A stretch of 64,000 bases of DNA from Deltaproteobacteria bacterium (GTDB lineage: Bacteria > Myxococcota_A > UBA796 > SXON01). The stretch covers positions 1 to 64,000 of the forward strand of contig CANKTH010000014.1 of assembly GCA_947486185.1 (NCBI GenBank). Reading direction: 5' to 3'. Positions 40,482 through 50,015 of the stretch are shown piece by piece (the first letter of the stretch is position 1; every line of letters begins with the position of its first letter). Below the pieces are notes generated by a model. The model searched no databases. It saw only the letters and a list, made by a program, of their open reading frames with translations, and was not told where the DNA came from. The position numbers were made by a program, and so were the translations under genes.

Positions 40482-40910
40482 TCACTCCCCCGGTCGGAGG
40501 TACACGTCCACGTAGTCGGTGACCGCGTCGCAGGGGTTGGTCATCTCCTGGAGACGCCAATAGCGGCGTTTTCCCTTGATCGTGAACGTGGCGGGCCCGG
40601 TCCGGGTGCAGGTCTTGCCTCCCGCGATGTAGGACACCTGCGTGACGATGGTGCCGTCAAAGGTGAATGTGTTGCTGTCTACCCGGAGGATCGCGCCATC
40701 GATGCTGAGGCGCTCGCCGTTCATGACCTGTTCACCATGGATACGCCAGACGCCTTCAGCGTCCGCCTGAACCACCGCTTTTCCAGGGGTCTCCCAGCTC
40801 ACCCACTGCAGGGTCAGGTCGTGCTCGCCGAGCAAGCGTCGCCCGGCGGCCTCGTCTTGGATCTGGGTAGGTGCTGCGGCGAGCGAAAGCGCGACAAGGA
40901 GGGTGTACAT
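40482..40910 (-). CDS. Small secreted hypothetical protein
   Basis: Internal ATG at 40910 gives signal peptide MYTLLVALSLAAAPTQIQ. Confidence 0.55.
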   Translation of the reverse strand: MYTLLVALSLAAAPTQIQDEAAGRRLLGEHDLTLQWVSWETPGKAVVQADAEGVWRIHGEQVMNGERLSIDGAILRVDSNTFTFDGTIVTQVSYIAGGKTCTRTGPATFTIKGKRRYWRLQEMTNPCDAVTDYVDVYLRPGE

Positions 40911-41009
40911 GTCGCTAATGTGCCCGGTCCCGGGAGCGCCGTCGCGGTCGGTGTAACGAACGCTACGCGAGTCTGGCGTGCGGGCACGGGCTGGTCTACA
41001 GTGGCGCCT

Positions 41010-42245
41010 ATGCTGCTCCTCCTGCTGGCCTGCGCCGCCGACCCCGCCCCGAAACAACCCGGCAACACCGGCGCTACCACCCCGTCCGGCCCGAGCTGGA
41101 ACGACGAAGTGGCGCCGATCGTTCAGGAGCACTGTGCCCGCTGCCACGCTCCAGACCAGCAGGCCCCGGACTGGTTCTCCGACCCGGCCAACGCCCAGGT
41201 GATGGCGACGCAGATGCTCGCGGCGATCGACCGTGGCAGCATGCCCCCTCCCGCTCCTGACCCCGACTGTCGTGACTATCAAGGGTCTGACGAGCACTAC
41301 CTGGATGATGCGGAGCGCGCGGTGATCGCGGCGTGGGTCGATGCCGGCGCGCCTATCGAGGCGGACGCCGTGGGCGTGCAGTTCGTGTCCCCACTTCCGA
41401 CCAGCGCGGATCTGGAACTTCGTCCTCCGCAAAAGGTGAAACCGGCGTACGACAGCACGGGCAACGCCTACCTCTGTTATTCCTTCGACGTCAACCAGGA
41501 CGTATGGGCCACGGAGTTCGTGCCACTGGTCGACAACCCCAAGATCGTGCACCACATCGTCGTTTATGACGCCAGCTCTGACAGCGACCTGCCCGAAGAG
41601 GGCGTCGGGTTCGAGTGTGATGGTTTTGGCGAGTCAGGTTGGGAATTCCTGGCCGGCTGGGCCCCGGGCGGGCTCAATGTGAGTTTCGGCGACGGCATGG
41701 CGCTTCGCCTCAGCGGTGGCTCGCGACTCGTCGTAGCGATGCACTACTACGCCACCAATGACTCGGTCGAGGGCGAAGAAGACGAGAGCGGCTTCGGTTT
41801 CAACACCGCCGATTCCGCAGAAACCGAGGTGTTCTCCTATCCGCTCGGCGTGTACAACTTCCGAATTCCTGCCGATGACGCGGACTATTCGCGCTCCGAC
41901 ACCACGACGTGGCCCTCCAGCTATCCCGCGATCGGCATCGTCGGTGTGTTCCCGCACATGCACCAGCTCGGCTCTGGTTTCGACATGGGCCTGACGCGGG
42001 TCGATGACAGCGAGGAGTGCCTCGTGCGAATGGACGGTTGGGACTTCCACAATCAGGCGCAGGCGGTGTTCCTGGAGCCCGCGCGCGTCGAGCCGGGCGA
42101 CAAGCTGAAGATCACCTGCTACTGGGACAACAGCGCCGACAATCCGGCGCAGTTCAACGACCCGCCGGAGGCTGTCCGTCTTGGCGAAGGGAGCGGGGAC
42201 GAGATGTGTTTTGGATTCACGTACGGGTTCCTGGCTACCGACTGA
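41010..42245 (+). CDS. Lipoprotein with c-type heme motif and copper type II ascorbate-dependent monooxygenase-like region
   Basis: MLLLLLAC; CARCH heme motif; NPKIVHHIVVYDA, FPHMHQLGSGF. Confidence 0.78.
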   Translation: MLLLLLACAADPAPKQPGNTGATTPSGPSWNDEVAPIVQEHCARCHAPDQQAPDWFSDPANAQVMATQMLAAIDRGSMPPPAPDPDCRDYQGSDEHYLDDAERAVIAAWVDAGAPIEADAVGVQFVSPLPTSADLELRPPQKVKPAYDSTGNAYLCYSFDVNQDVWATEFVPLVDNPKIVHHIVVYDASSDSDLPEEGVGFECDGFGESGWEFLAGWAPGGLNVSFGDGMALRLSGGSRLVVAMHYYATNDSVEGEEDESGFGFNTADSAETEVFSYPLGVYNFRIPADDADYSRSDTTTWPSSYPAIGIVGVFPHMHQLGSGFDMGLTRVDDSEECLVRMDGWDFHNQAQAVFLEPARVEPGDKLKITCYWDNSADNPAQFNDPPEAVRLGEGSGDEMCFGFTYGFLATD

Positions 42246-42263
42246 AGCGTTGAGGCCACCGGA

Positions 42264-43355
42264 ATGATCGTCGCCTCCCTGGTGATGGCGCTGGCGTCGG
42301 CCGATCTGTGTACCGGCTACGCCGCGGATCCCGTCCTCGAGCGCCGCTGCGCGCGTCTGGCGCGCCGGCTCCCACCGGGCGTCGGCGTCTCCCGGGACAC
42401 GATCGCCCCCGAACGGCCTGGCGTGGCGGAGCATGTGCGTATCACGACGCTCAACCTCGGTTTTTTGCGCGTCGCCCGGCGGTACACGGTGCCGGGGGCC
42501 GCGTCGCGCCGGGCCGAGCTCCCCGCGCAGTTGGGGGCCTACCTCCAGGCGCAACGGCCTACGGTGGTGCTGTTCCAGGAGTGTTATCGTCGCGAAGATC
42601 GTGAGCTTGTAGCTTCGATTGGCGAGGCCTCTGGCTACGTCTCGCGGAGCGCTGGGCCGGAAGCGGGCTTCCGCTCCGGCCTGGTGATGCTGGTGCGGAA
42701 CGACGCTGGAGCGGTAGAAGGTGAGGGGTTTGAGCCCCTACCGGGGGACCTCTTCAGGTTCGCCGGCTACCGGCGGGGCGTCATGTGGCTCCAGCTGCGC
42801 ACCGCGTCGGGGGCGGAGCTCATCGTCACCAACCTGCACCTGACCCCGATACATTCCCGGCAGCTGTCTTGGCGCCGGAGCGTTCAGGTCGCCGCGCTGG
42901 TCGCCTGGCTCCGGGAGGGCGGCGCGCCGCTCGCTTGCCTCAGCGCCCCGTCGCCGTGCACGTTGGTGCTGGCGGGGGACTTCAACCTCGCCCCCGCCCA
43001 CGATTTTCGCCTCGCGCTGCAACCCGCGATCGACCCCGCGGACCTCCAGCGCTGGTTGACGTGGGACACAACGCTGTACGGACTGCTGCTGGCCGAGCTG
43101 CACAGCGAGGCGGAGTCGCTCCAACCCCACATCTGGACCCTGGATCCCGCCAACCCGACCTGGCAGGGCTACCCGCTCAACGCGAGTCTGCCCGGAATGC
43201 GGCCGGATCTGGCCTTTGTCGGCGGAGCGGGGCGCGGCGTGGGGGCGCGCCGTGTGCTCGACGTTCTCGGGACGGTCAGCGGCCTACCTCCCTCCGATCA
43301 TTATGGGCTCGAGCTCGACCTCGCCTTGCCTGGGCTCGCCGGCGCCGACCGGTGA
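42264..43355 (+). CDS. Endonuclease/exonuclease/phosphatase family protein
   Basis: ITTLNLGFLRV, VVLFQECYR, LVLAGDFNLAPAHDFR, LPPSDHYGLELDL. Confidence 0.8.
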   Translation: MIVASLVMALASADLCTGYAADPVLERRCARLARRLPPGVGVSRDTIAPERPGVAEHVRITTLNLGFLRVARRYTVPGAASRRAELPAQLGAYLQAQRPTVVLFQECYRREDRELVASIGEASGYVSRSAGPEAGFRSGLVMLVRNDAGAVEGEGFEPLPGDLFRFAGYRRGVMWLQLRTASGAELIVTNLHLTPIHSRQLSWRRSVQVAALVAWLREGGAPLACLSAPSPCTLVLAGDFNLAPAHDFRLALQPAIDPADLQRWLTWDTTLYGLLLAELHSEAESLQPHIWTLDPANPTWQGYPLNASLPGMRPDLAFVGGAGRGVGARRVLDVLGTVSGLPPSDHYGLELDLALPGLAGADR

Positions 43356-43401
43356 AAGAAGGGCGAGAGCGCTCGCGGCCGAGACCGGATAACACCCGCG
43401 G

Positions 43402-44013
43402 ATGTTGTGGTTTCTCCTGGCGTCTTGCGTCCCGATCCCCGTGATCGCCCCGCCGATGCGGCTGGGCGCGGTCATCGGCCCCACCACGCCGGTCCCCGGA
43501 AACGTCTCCGGTCCTCCGGCGGAGCTCAACCTTGAAGCAGGCATTGCCCCGCTCGGGGTGTTCCCGGACCTCCGTGAACGAAAGTGGGACCCGGTCGTCG
43601 GCGGGGTGTTGAGCCTCCCGGTGCTCAACGACGCCCCGCTATGGCGGCTCGGCGGTTACGGGCAGGTGCGGTATCGGGCCTGGCAATACCCGGTTCGAGG
43701 CCAACGTTTCCTCAACGCCGGCCCGGATGCGGCGATTGTGATCTCCGCCCCCCTGGAAACCGGCGGCCCGCTGTCGGTGGGGCTCAAGCTGGGCGGCTCC
43801 TTCGAGTACACCGGCTGGGGTGCCGGTCCCAGCATCGGTGTGGGCACGGACGGCGGGTTCCTCGGCTTTGCTTGGGGAGAATGGTCGATCGGTCTCCAGA
43901 GCTCGGTCCTCGTGCGCACGACTGGCAACGGTCTGGCGACGGGGTGGATGCTCGGGCTTGTGGGCAACAGCCCTGCCAGCGCCGGGATCGCCCTCGTGCC
44001 ACTGCCGCTCTGA
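43402..44013 (+). CDS. Putative lipoprotein/outer-membrane hypothetical protein
   Basis: MLWFLLASC lipobox-like start, Gly-rich beta-strand-like body. Confidence 0.5.
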   Translation: MLWFLLASCVPIPVIAPPMRLGAVIGPTTPVPGNVSGPPAELNLEAGIAPLGVFPDLRERKWDPVVGGVLSLPVLNDAPLWRLGGYGQVRYRAWQYPVRGQRFLNAGPDAAIVISAPLETGGPLSVGLKLGGSFEYTGWGAGPSIGVGTDGGFLGFAWGEWSIGLQSSVLVRTTGNGLATGWMLGLVGNSPASAGIALVPLPL

Positions 44014-44054
44014 GCGGGCCCGGCCACGAGCCGCTCGCCGGATTAGACGCGGCT

Positions 44055-46112
44055 ATGTCCTACCCCAAGCTCTTGAGCCCGCTCACCGTCTCAGGCGTGA
44101 CACTGCGTAACCGTGTGTTGATGGGGTCCATGCACCTCGGGCTCGAGGAGGCGCGCGGCGGGTTTTCGGAGCTCGCGGGCTTCTATGCGGCGAGGGCGCG
44201 GGGCGGGGTCGGCTTGATTGTGACGGGGGGAATCGCGCCCAACTGGTCCGGACAGGTGAAGCCCTTCGCTGCGACGCTCTCTCGCAAAAGTCAGGTTTCG
44301 CGCCATCGAGAGGTGACCGACGCGGTTCACGCCGAGGGCGGACACATCTGTATGCAGATCCTGCACGCGGGGCGATACGCCTACTCCCCCATCGCGGTCG
44401 CGCCGTCGCGAATCCGCTCGCCGATCAGCCCGTTTTCGCCTTGGGCGCTCAGTGAGAGCGCCGTCCGCGCCACGGTCGATGACTTTGTCCGCTGCGCGGG
44501 GTTGGCCCAGACGGCGGGCTACGATGGGGTCGAGGTGATGGGCAGCGAAGGTTACCTCATCAACCAGTTCCTCGCGGCCCATACCAACAAGCGTACCGAC
44601 AGCTGGGGCGGGACGTGGGAGAAGCGGAAGCGCTTCGCGGTCGAGATCGTGCGAGGCATCCGGAAGGAGGTAGGCGAAAGGTTCATCCTGGTCTATCGAC
44701 TCTCGATGCTCGACCTCGTGCCCGATGGCAGCACGTGGGAGGAGGTGCTCGATCTCGCCCAGGAGATTCAGGGCGCGGGCGCGTCCATCCTCAACACCGG
44801 CATCGGTTGGCATGAGGCGCGGATCCCGACGATCGCGACTGTCGTGCCGCGGGCGGCGTTCACCTGGGTCACCGCTCGGCTGCGGGCGAGCGGTGTGGTG
44901 AATATCCCACTTTGTACCAGCAATCGGATCAATACTCCCGAGGTGGGGGAGGCCGTGCTCGCCCGAGGCGACGCCGACCTGGTCAGCCTGGCCCGGCCCC
45001 TGCTGGCCGACCCGGACTTCGTACGTAAGGCCGCCGAGGGGAGGGCCACGGAGATCAACACGTGCATCGCCTGTAATCAGGCCTGTCTCGACCTCGTGTT
45101 CCAGAACCAGCACGCGAGCTGCCTGGTCAATCCCGAGGCGGGCCGTGAGACCAAACTGTTGCGGGTCAAGGCGGTCAGCCCCAGGAGGATCGCGGTGGTG
45201 GGAGCCGGGCCGGCGGGGCTCTCCGCCGCCTGTTGGGCCGCAGAGCGCGGCCATCGTGTCACGCTGTTTGAGGCCTCCGACCGGATCGGCGGGCAGTTCA
45301 ACCTCGCCAAACGGATCCCAGGCAAGGGAGAGTTCGCGGAGACGCTCCGTTACTTCGAGAACCGACTGCACGCCGCGGGGGTGGTGCTCCGGCTGGAGAC
45401 CCGGGCGACGCCGGAGCTGCTCGTCGGCCAGTTCGACGCGGTGGTCCTGGCTACTGGCGTGAGTCCCCGGATGCCGCGGATCCCTGGGATCACCCACCCC
45501 AAGGTCTTGAGCTACGTCGATGTGCTGGCTCGGCCGGTTGAGCTCGGGGAACGGGTCGTGCTCATCGGCGCGGGCGGTATCGCCTACGACGTCGCCGAGC
45601 TGCTCACCGAGCCGCATGGCGCCGCGCCTCCGGGGATGCCTGCTCCCGAAGTTGCGTTGGAAGACTTTTTTTCGGAGTGGGGAGTGGATCACGCGGGCTG
45701 GGGTAAGGGGAGCACCACGCGGGGTGGGTTGGCCACCGCCACGGCTCCGAAACCTGCGCGAAAGCTCTGGATGCTCCAACGTTCTTCGGCGCGGAACAGC
45801 CAACGGCTGGGCAAGACCACGGGCTGGATCCACCGGGCCGCGCTGCGCCACCGCGACGTGGAGCTGGTCTCGGACGTGGTCTATGAGAAGATCGACGACG
45901 AGGGGCTACACACGCGGGTGAAGGGCGTACAACAGTTGTTTCCGGTCGATCACATCGTCATCTGTGCCGGCCAGGACAGCCGGACGGAGCTGGTGGGGGG
46001 CCTTGGCGCTTTCGGCGACCAGCTCTTCCGTATCGGCGGGGCGGAGCGGGCGGCTGAGCTGGATGCTCGCCGCGCGATCGCGCAGGGAGCGGAGCTTGGC
46101 GCCCGACTTTAG
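44055..46112 (+). CDS. fadH: 2,4-dienoyl-CoA reductase-like FMN/FAD flavoenzyme (old yellow enzyme family)
   Basis: N-terminal OYE barrel, CIACNQACLDLVFQNQHASCLVNPEAGRE cluster motif, FAD-binding VVGAGPAGLSAACWAAERGHRVTLFE. Confidence 0.83.
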   Translation: MSYPKLLSPLTVSGVTLRNRVLMGSMHLGLEEARGGFSELAGFYAARARGGVGLIVTGGIAPNWSGQVKPFAATLSRKSQVSRHREVTDAVHAEGGHICMQILHAGRYAYSPIAVAPSRIRSPISPFSPWALSESAVRATVDDFVRCAGLAQTAGYDGVEVMGSEGYLINQFLAAHTNKRTDSWGGTWEKRKRFAVEIVRGIRKEVGERFILVYRLSMLDLVPDGSTWEEVLDLAQEIQGAGASILNTGIGWHEARIPTIATVVPRAAFTWVTARLRASGVVNIPLCTSNRINTPEVGEAVLARGDADLVSLARPLLADPDFVRKAAEGRATEINTCIACNQACLDLVFQNQHASCLVNPEAGRETKLLRVKAVSPRRIAVVGAGPAGLSAACWAAERGHRVTLFEASDRIGGQFNLAKRIPGKGEFAETLRYFENRLHAAGVVLRLETRATPELLVGQFDAVVLATGVSPRMPRIPGITHPKVLSYVDVLARPVELGERVVLIGAGGIAYDVAELLTEPHGAAPPGMPAPEVALEDFFSEWGVDHAGWGKGSTTRGGLATATAPKPARKLWMLQRSSARNSQRLGKTTGWIHRAALRHRDVELVSDVVYEKIDDEGLHTRVKGVQQLFPVDHIVICAGQDSRTELVGGLGAFGDQLFRIGGAERAAELDARRAIAQGAELGARL

Positions 46113-46138
46113 CGAAGACGCTGCGGGTTCCACCACGG

Positions 46139-46663
46139 GTGCAGTCTGCTTCGCGTCAGGAGTACGTGAGCGCGCTTCATCGAGCGGTCATCGCAGGCTA
46201 TAACGACAGCGTTCCTGCCGGAGGTCGTTTGCCTGTTCCTGCCAACATCGATGGGGCCGTACTCGAACGCGTCTGTAAGTGTTTTGCGGACGCGCTCGGC
46301 CTGGACGCCGAGGAGGTCAACTACGACTCCAAGGTCATCGGGGATCTTGGGGCGGAGAGCCTCGACTTTCTCGACATCGCCTTCCGCCTTGAGCGCGAGT
46401 TTGACATTCGTATCCCGCGCGGCGGGGTGGAAGCCGCCAGCAAAGCCGCGGCCGAAGCGGCTGGCGAGGTCCACGAGGTCGGCGGCGTGCTGACCGAGAT
46501 CGGCCTGCAGCGCCTCTCGGAGATCATGCCTGAAGTCCCCAAAGAAGAGTTTGTACCTGGACTCAAGTCGGTGATGGTGCCGACGCTGTTCCGCGTGGGC
46601 ACCTTCTACAACATCGTCGTGGGACTCCAGGAAGCCAAGAAGAACGGCACCTTCGTGGGCTGA
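46139..46663 (+). CDS. Acyl carrier protein-like protein
   Basis: DLGAESLDFLDIAFRLEREFDIRIP (phosphopantetheine Ser context). Confidence 0.8.
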   Translation: MQSASRQEYVSALHRAVIAGYNDSVPAGGRLPVPANIDGAVLERVCKCFADALGLDAEEVNYDSKVIGDLGAESLDFLDIAFRLEREFDIRIPRGGVEAASKAAAEAAGEVHEVGGVLTEIGLQRLSEIMPEVPKEEFVPGLKSVMVPTLFRVGTFYNIVVGLQEAKKNGTFVG

Positions 46664-46668
46664 GGCCC

Positions 46669-47613
46669 GTGGTGCCCGATCCGCTCCCGCCCCCGGCGTT
46701 CCTCGAAAAGCCCCGTCGTTTTGTGTTTTTCGTACACCCGTACCTCCGCCTCGTGCGCTGGTTGGAAGGCGTGCGCACGCTGCGGCCCGGGCTGATCCTC
46801 GGCCTGCGTGATGGGCGAGATCCGGCGGACACCGCAGCCCTCTGCCGCCTGTCCTTTCGCGGCGTTGAGGGTGTCGTAGTCGGGGTGCCGATGCTGCCGG
46901 ACCAGCTCCTGGCCGACCAGCACGCGGCGGTTGCCGCGATGGCCGACGTTCTGACCGAGCGGGTCGGAGCCGACTTTGTCGGCCTCGGCGGCATGCTCGC
47001 CGTCGTGGGCGGCAGGGGAGTGGCGCTTTCGGAGCGCTGCGGCCTGCCGGTCACCACGGGAAATGCGGCGACGGCCTGGGCCGCGCTCCGGATCACCTCG
47101 CAGGTGGCGCGACCCGGCCCCATCGCCGTGCTCGGGGGGCGTGCGGCGGTAGGAAAGGCGCTTCATCGGCTACTGCTGGACGAGGGATTCGAGGCCGTGT
47201 TGGATCCCGAAGACCTGTCGGTATACCGAACGGTGGTCGGCGCGCAGGCGACGGGCGGGCAGGTGGACCCAGCGCGGCTCGGTCCGGGGGCGGCCCTCGT
47301 CGATGTGGCGCTTCCGCGTACCCTCTCGGGAGCCGCGCGGCCGGACATGGTCGTGGTGAAAGGGGAGTCCGTCGCGTTGCCGCCGGGGTGGGGCCGGGAC
47401 CTCTGGGGCCATGTGTTCCACGTGCTTGCGGGTTATGGGCATTCGAGCGTCTATGCCTGCCTGTTGGAGCCGCTGGTCGCGGTGCTCGAGGGCCGCACCG
47501 AGCCGTACGCGCTCGGGCGGCACCTCGATCCGGAGGCCGTGAGAGCTTTTGGGCGTAGCGCAGAAGCGCTGGGTTTTGTGCCGGAAGTGAAGTACCTGAG
47601 TCGCGCGAGGTGA
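46669..47613 (+). CDS. Long-chain acyl-ACP reductase (AAR)-like oxidoreductase
   Basis: GLGGMLAVVGGRG, VTTGNAATAWAALRIT, PIAVLGGRAAVGKALHRLL, SVYACLLEPLVAVLEGRTEPYALGRHL resemble the AAR motif order. Confidence 0.6.
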   Translation: MVPDPLPPPAFLEKPRRFVFFVHPYLRLVRWLEGVRTLRPGLILGLRDGRDPADTAALCRLSFRGVEGVVVGVPMLPDQLLADQHAAVAAMADVLTERVGADFVGLGGMLAVVGGRGVALSERCGLPVTTGNAATAWAALRITSQVARPGPIAVLGGRAAVGKALHRLLLDEGFEAVLDPEDLSVYRTVVGAQATGGQVDPARLGPGAALVDVALPRTLSGAARPDMVVVKGESVALPPGWGRDLWGHVFHVLAGYGHSSVYACLLEPLVAVLEGRTEPYALGRHLDPEAVRAFGRSAEALGFVPEVKYLSRAR

Positions 47614-47616
47614 GGG

Positions 47617-49929
47617 TTGGGACAGTCGACGAGCGGGCGAGGCGCCTGGTTGGGTAGAAATGAGAGCGGAGCCTATCGGCTGCCGATCGACAGTTTGGTG
47701 ACCCACGCGGTCTGTGTTGGAATGACAGGCAGCGGCAAGACCGGGCTCTGTGTCGACCTGCTCGAAGAGGTCGCCGCGGCCGGAGTGCCGATCTTCGCGA
47801 TCGATCCGAAAGGTGACCTTGCCAACCTCGCACGTACCGAGCCGGCTCGCGACGCTGACGCTTGGCGTGCGGGCCAAGCGCAGTGGGGCATCTCGGCGGC
47901 GGACGTGAAGAACTGGGCCGACTCCGTCGAGGTGCGGATCTACACCCCGGGAAGCGACGCGGGCCTGTCGGTCAACGTCCTCGCTTCTCTCCGGCGTCCG
48001 GCGTCGCTCGAGGATGAGGAGCTGCGCCGCGACCGGGTCATCGGCACCGTTTCGGCGCTGTTGTCGCTGGCCGGGGAACAGGCAGACCCGGTGCGGAGCC
48101 CGAGCCACGTCGTGCTCTCGCGGATCCTGGAGGAGGCATGGTTGAAGGGAGAGGATCCCGACCTGGAGGCGCTGATCATCGCCCTGGTTGATCCTCCCTT
48201 CACCCGGGTAGGCGTCTTTCCCACGGATAAGTTCTTCAAACCCGATGATCGCCTCGATCTCGCCCGGCGGCTCAACACCGTGATGGTGAGCCCCGCGTTT
48301 GCGGCGTGGAACCGCGGCGCGCCGCTCGAGATCGAGTCCTTCTTGGGCGCCGCGCCCGGAAGGAGCCCGATCAACATCTTCTCGGTCTCGCACCTCTCCG
48401 AGCCCGAACGCCATTTTTTTGTGGGGCTTCTGCTGGAGCGCCTCGCGCTCTGGAGCCGCGGGCTCTCAGGCACGACCAGCCTCCGCGCGATGGTGTTCTT
48501 CGACGAAGTATGGGGGTATCTCCCGCCTCACCCTCACAATCCGCCCACCAAACGCCCGCTCCTCACCCTGTTCAAACAGGCGCGGGCGGTTGGCGTCGGA
48601 ACGGTGCTCGCGACCCAGAACCCGGTGGACCTGGATTACAAGGCGTTGTCCAACGCGGGCACCTGGCTGATCGGCCGGCTCCAGACCAAGAACGACAAGG
48701 CCCGGCTGATGGAGGGCCTCTCGGGGGCGGGTATGGACCCCGGGGAGGCGGACCGTTGGTTGGACCAGGTAGGGCCACGCAAATTCCTGGTGCACCGCGT
48801 GGGGAGCGCACCGACAGTGTTGGAGACCCGGTGGACGCGCGCCTGGCTGGGCGGGCCGCTGACCCGTGCCGAGCTCCGAGCGCTGTCAGAGAGCAATGCG
48901 GGCGACCGAGGCGTAGCCGCGAGCCATGATCGTGGATCTTCCGTGGTAACGGCTCCCGTTCGTCCAGCTGTGGTGCCCCGGCCGGCGCCCCCCCCTGCGA
49001 CGCCGGCGCATTTTCCTGCGGGGCCGCGCGCACAGTGGGCGCTGGACCCCCGAGTCGCATATTCGGCCCGCTACGGCGGCTATTTCGAGCCATGGTTGGA
49101 GCTCACCCCCGGGCGGTTGATGCCGGGCCTCCTGGTGGCGGTGGCGCTGACGTTTGACGAGGCCCGAGTTGGCTATCGCGATGAGCGGATCGAGCATCGA
49201 CTCTACTTCCCGCTTGGCGAAGAGCTGCCTGCAGAGCCGGTGCTTTTGCCGCTTCAGCCGTCAGACCTCCTGGACGAGCCGCCCCCGGGGAGCCGTCTCG
49301 ACCCCCTGCCCGCCTGGCTCGACGAGCAGAAGGAGGTGGAGCGCGCGGTGTCGCGTGTGGTGGACACCATCCTTCGGGAAGAATCGGCGGGGTACTACAC
49401 CAATCCGGTGCTGAAACTCCACGGAAATGCGGGGGAGGACGAGGGCCAGTTCCTGGCGCGCTGCGAGTCCGCGGTGGAGGAGCGTATCGACGACGCGCTC
49501 GCCGCCTTTCATACCCAAGTGAAGCGGAAGGTCGAGAACGCGGACGCGAAGATCCGGAAGCTGGATTCCGAGCGGAAACGACTCGCGTCGGACCACGCCG
49601 GGCGCCAGACCCAGGAGATGTTCAACGCGGGTGAAATGTTGCTGTCATTCTTCTCGGGCCGGAGCCGCAGTGTCACGAGCCTGGCGTCGCACCGCCGCAG
49701 TGTCAACGCGGCCTCGGCACGGGTGGAGGAGGTGGACGCAGAAATCCAGGCGATCAACCGAGAGCTCTATGAGGTGGAGCAGGAGGTCGATGCCGAGGCG
49801 ACCCGGCTCCGCGAGCGCGAAGAGAAGGCCCTCAATGCGACGATTTACAAACCGATCAAGTTGGATCGGGGCGACTTGAAGGTGCTTCAGTCCGGCCTAT
49901 TGTGGGTGCCGGTCTGGCGTCGCCAGTGA
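47617..49929 (+). CDS. HerA-like ATPase/helicase with C-terminal coiled coil
   Basis: Walker A GMTGSGKTG, FAIDPKGDLANLART, AMVFFDEVWGYLPP, VGTVLATQNPVDLDYKALSNAGTWLIGRLQTKNDK. Confidence 0.78.
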   Translation: MGQSTSGRGAWLGRNESGAYRLPIDSLVTHAVCVGMTGSGKTGLCVDLLEEVAAAGVPIFAIDPKGDLANLARTEPARDADAWRAGQAQWGISAADVKNWADSVEVRIYTPGSDAGLSVNVLASLRRPASLEDEELRRDRVIGTVSALLSLAGEQADPVRSPSHVVLSRILEEAWLKGEDPDLEALIIALVDPPFTRVGVFPTDKFFKPDDRLDLARRLNTVMVSPAFAAWNRGAPLEIESFLGAAPGRSPINIFSVSHLSEPERHFFVGLLLERLALWSRGLSGTTSLRAMVFFDEVWGYLPPHPHNPPTKRPLLTLFKQARAVGVGTVLATQNPVDLDYKALSNAGTWLIGRLQTKNDKARLMEGLSGAGMDPGEADRWLDQVGPRKFLVHRVGSAPTVLETRWTRAWLGGPLTRAELRALSESNAGDRGVAASHDRGSSVVTAPVRPAVVPRPAPPPATPAHFPAGPRAQWALDPRVAYSARYGGYFEPWLELTPGRLMPGLLVAVALTFDEARVGYRDERIEHRLYFPLGEELPAEPVLLPLQPSDLLDEPPPGSRLDPLPAWLDEQKEVERAVSRVVDTILREESAGYYTNPVLKLHGNAGEDEGQFLARCESAVEERIDDALAAFHTQVKRKVENADAKIRKLDSERKRLASDHAGRQTQEMFNAGEMLLSFFSGRSRSVTSLASHRRSVNAASARVEEVDAEIQAINRELYEVEQEVDAEATRLREREEKALNATIYKPIKLDRGDLKVLQSGLLWVPVWRRQ

Positions 49930-49949
49930 CACGGCTTGCCCCGGTGGGT

Positions 49950-49982
49950 GCGACCCGGCCGAGCCGGGGGGCGCCGGGTCGC
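49950..49982. terminator. Possible intergenic hairpin terminator
   Basis: Perfect 10-bp inverted repeat GCGACCCGGC / GCCGGGTCGC with 13-nt loop in the gap 49930-50015; no U tract. Confidence 0.4.
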
Positions 49983-50015
49983 GCCAGCAGTTAAGCCGCC
50001 CGGGGAGTCTGGACT

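Noticed and set aside
44091-45851. 586-aa minus-strand ORF antisense to fadH-like gene
   Set aside because: Arg/Pro/His-rich shadow translation, no recognisable motifs, real gene on plus strand
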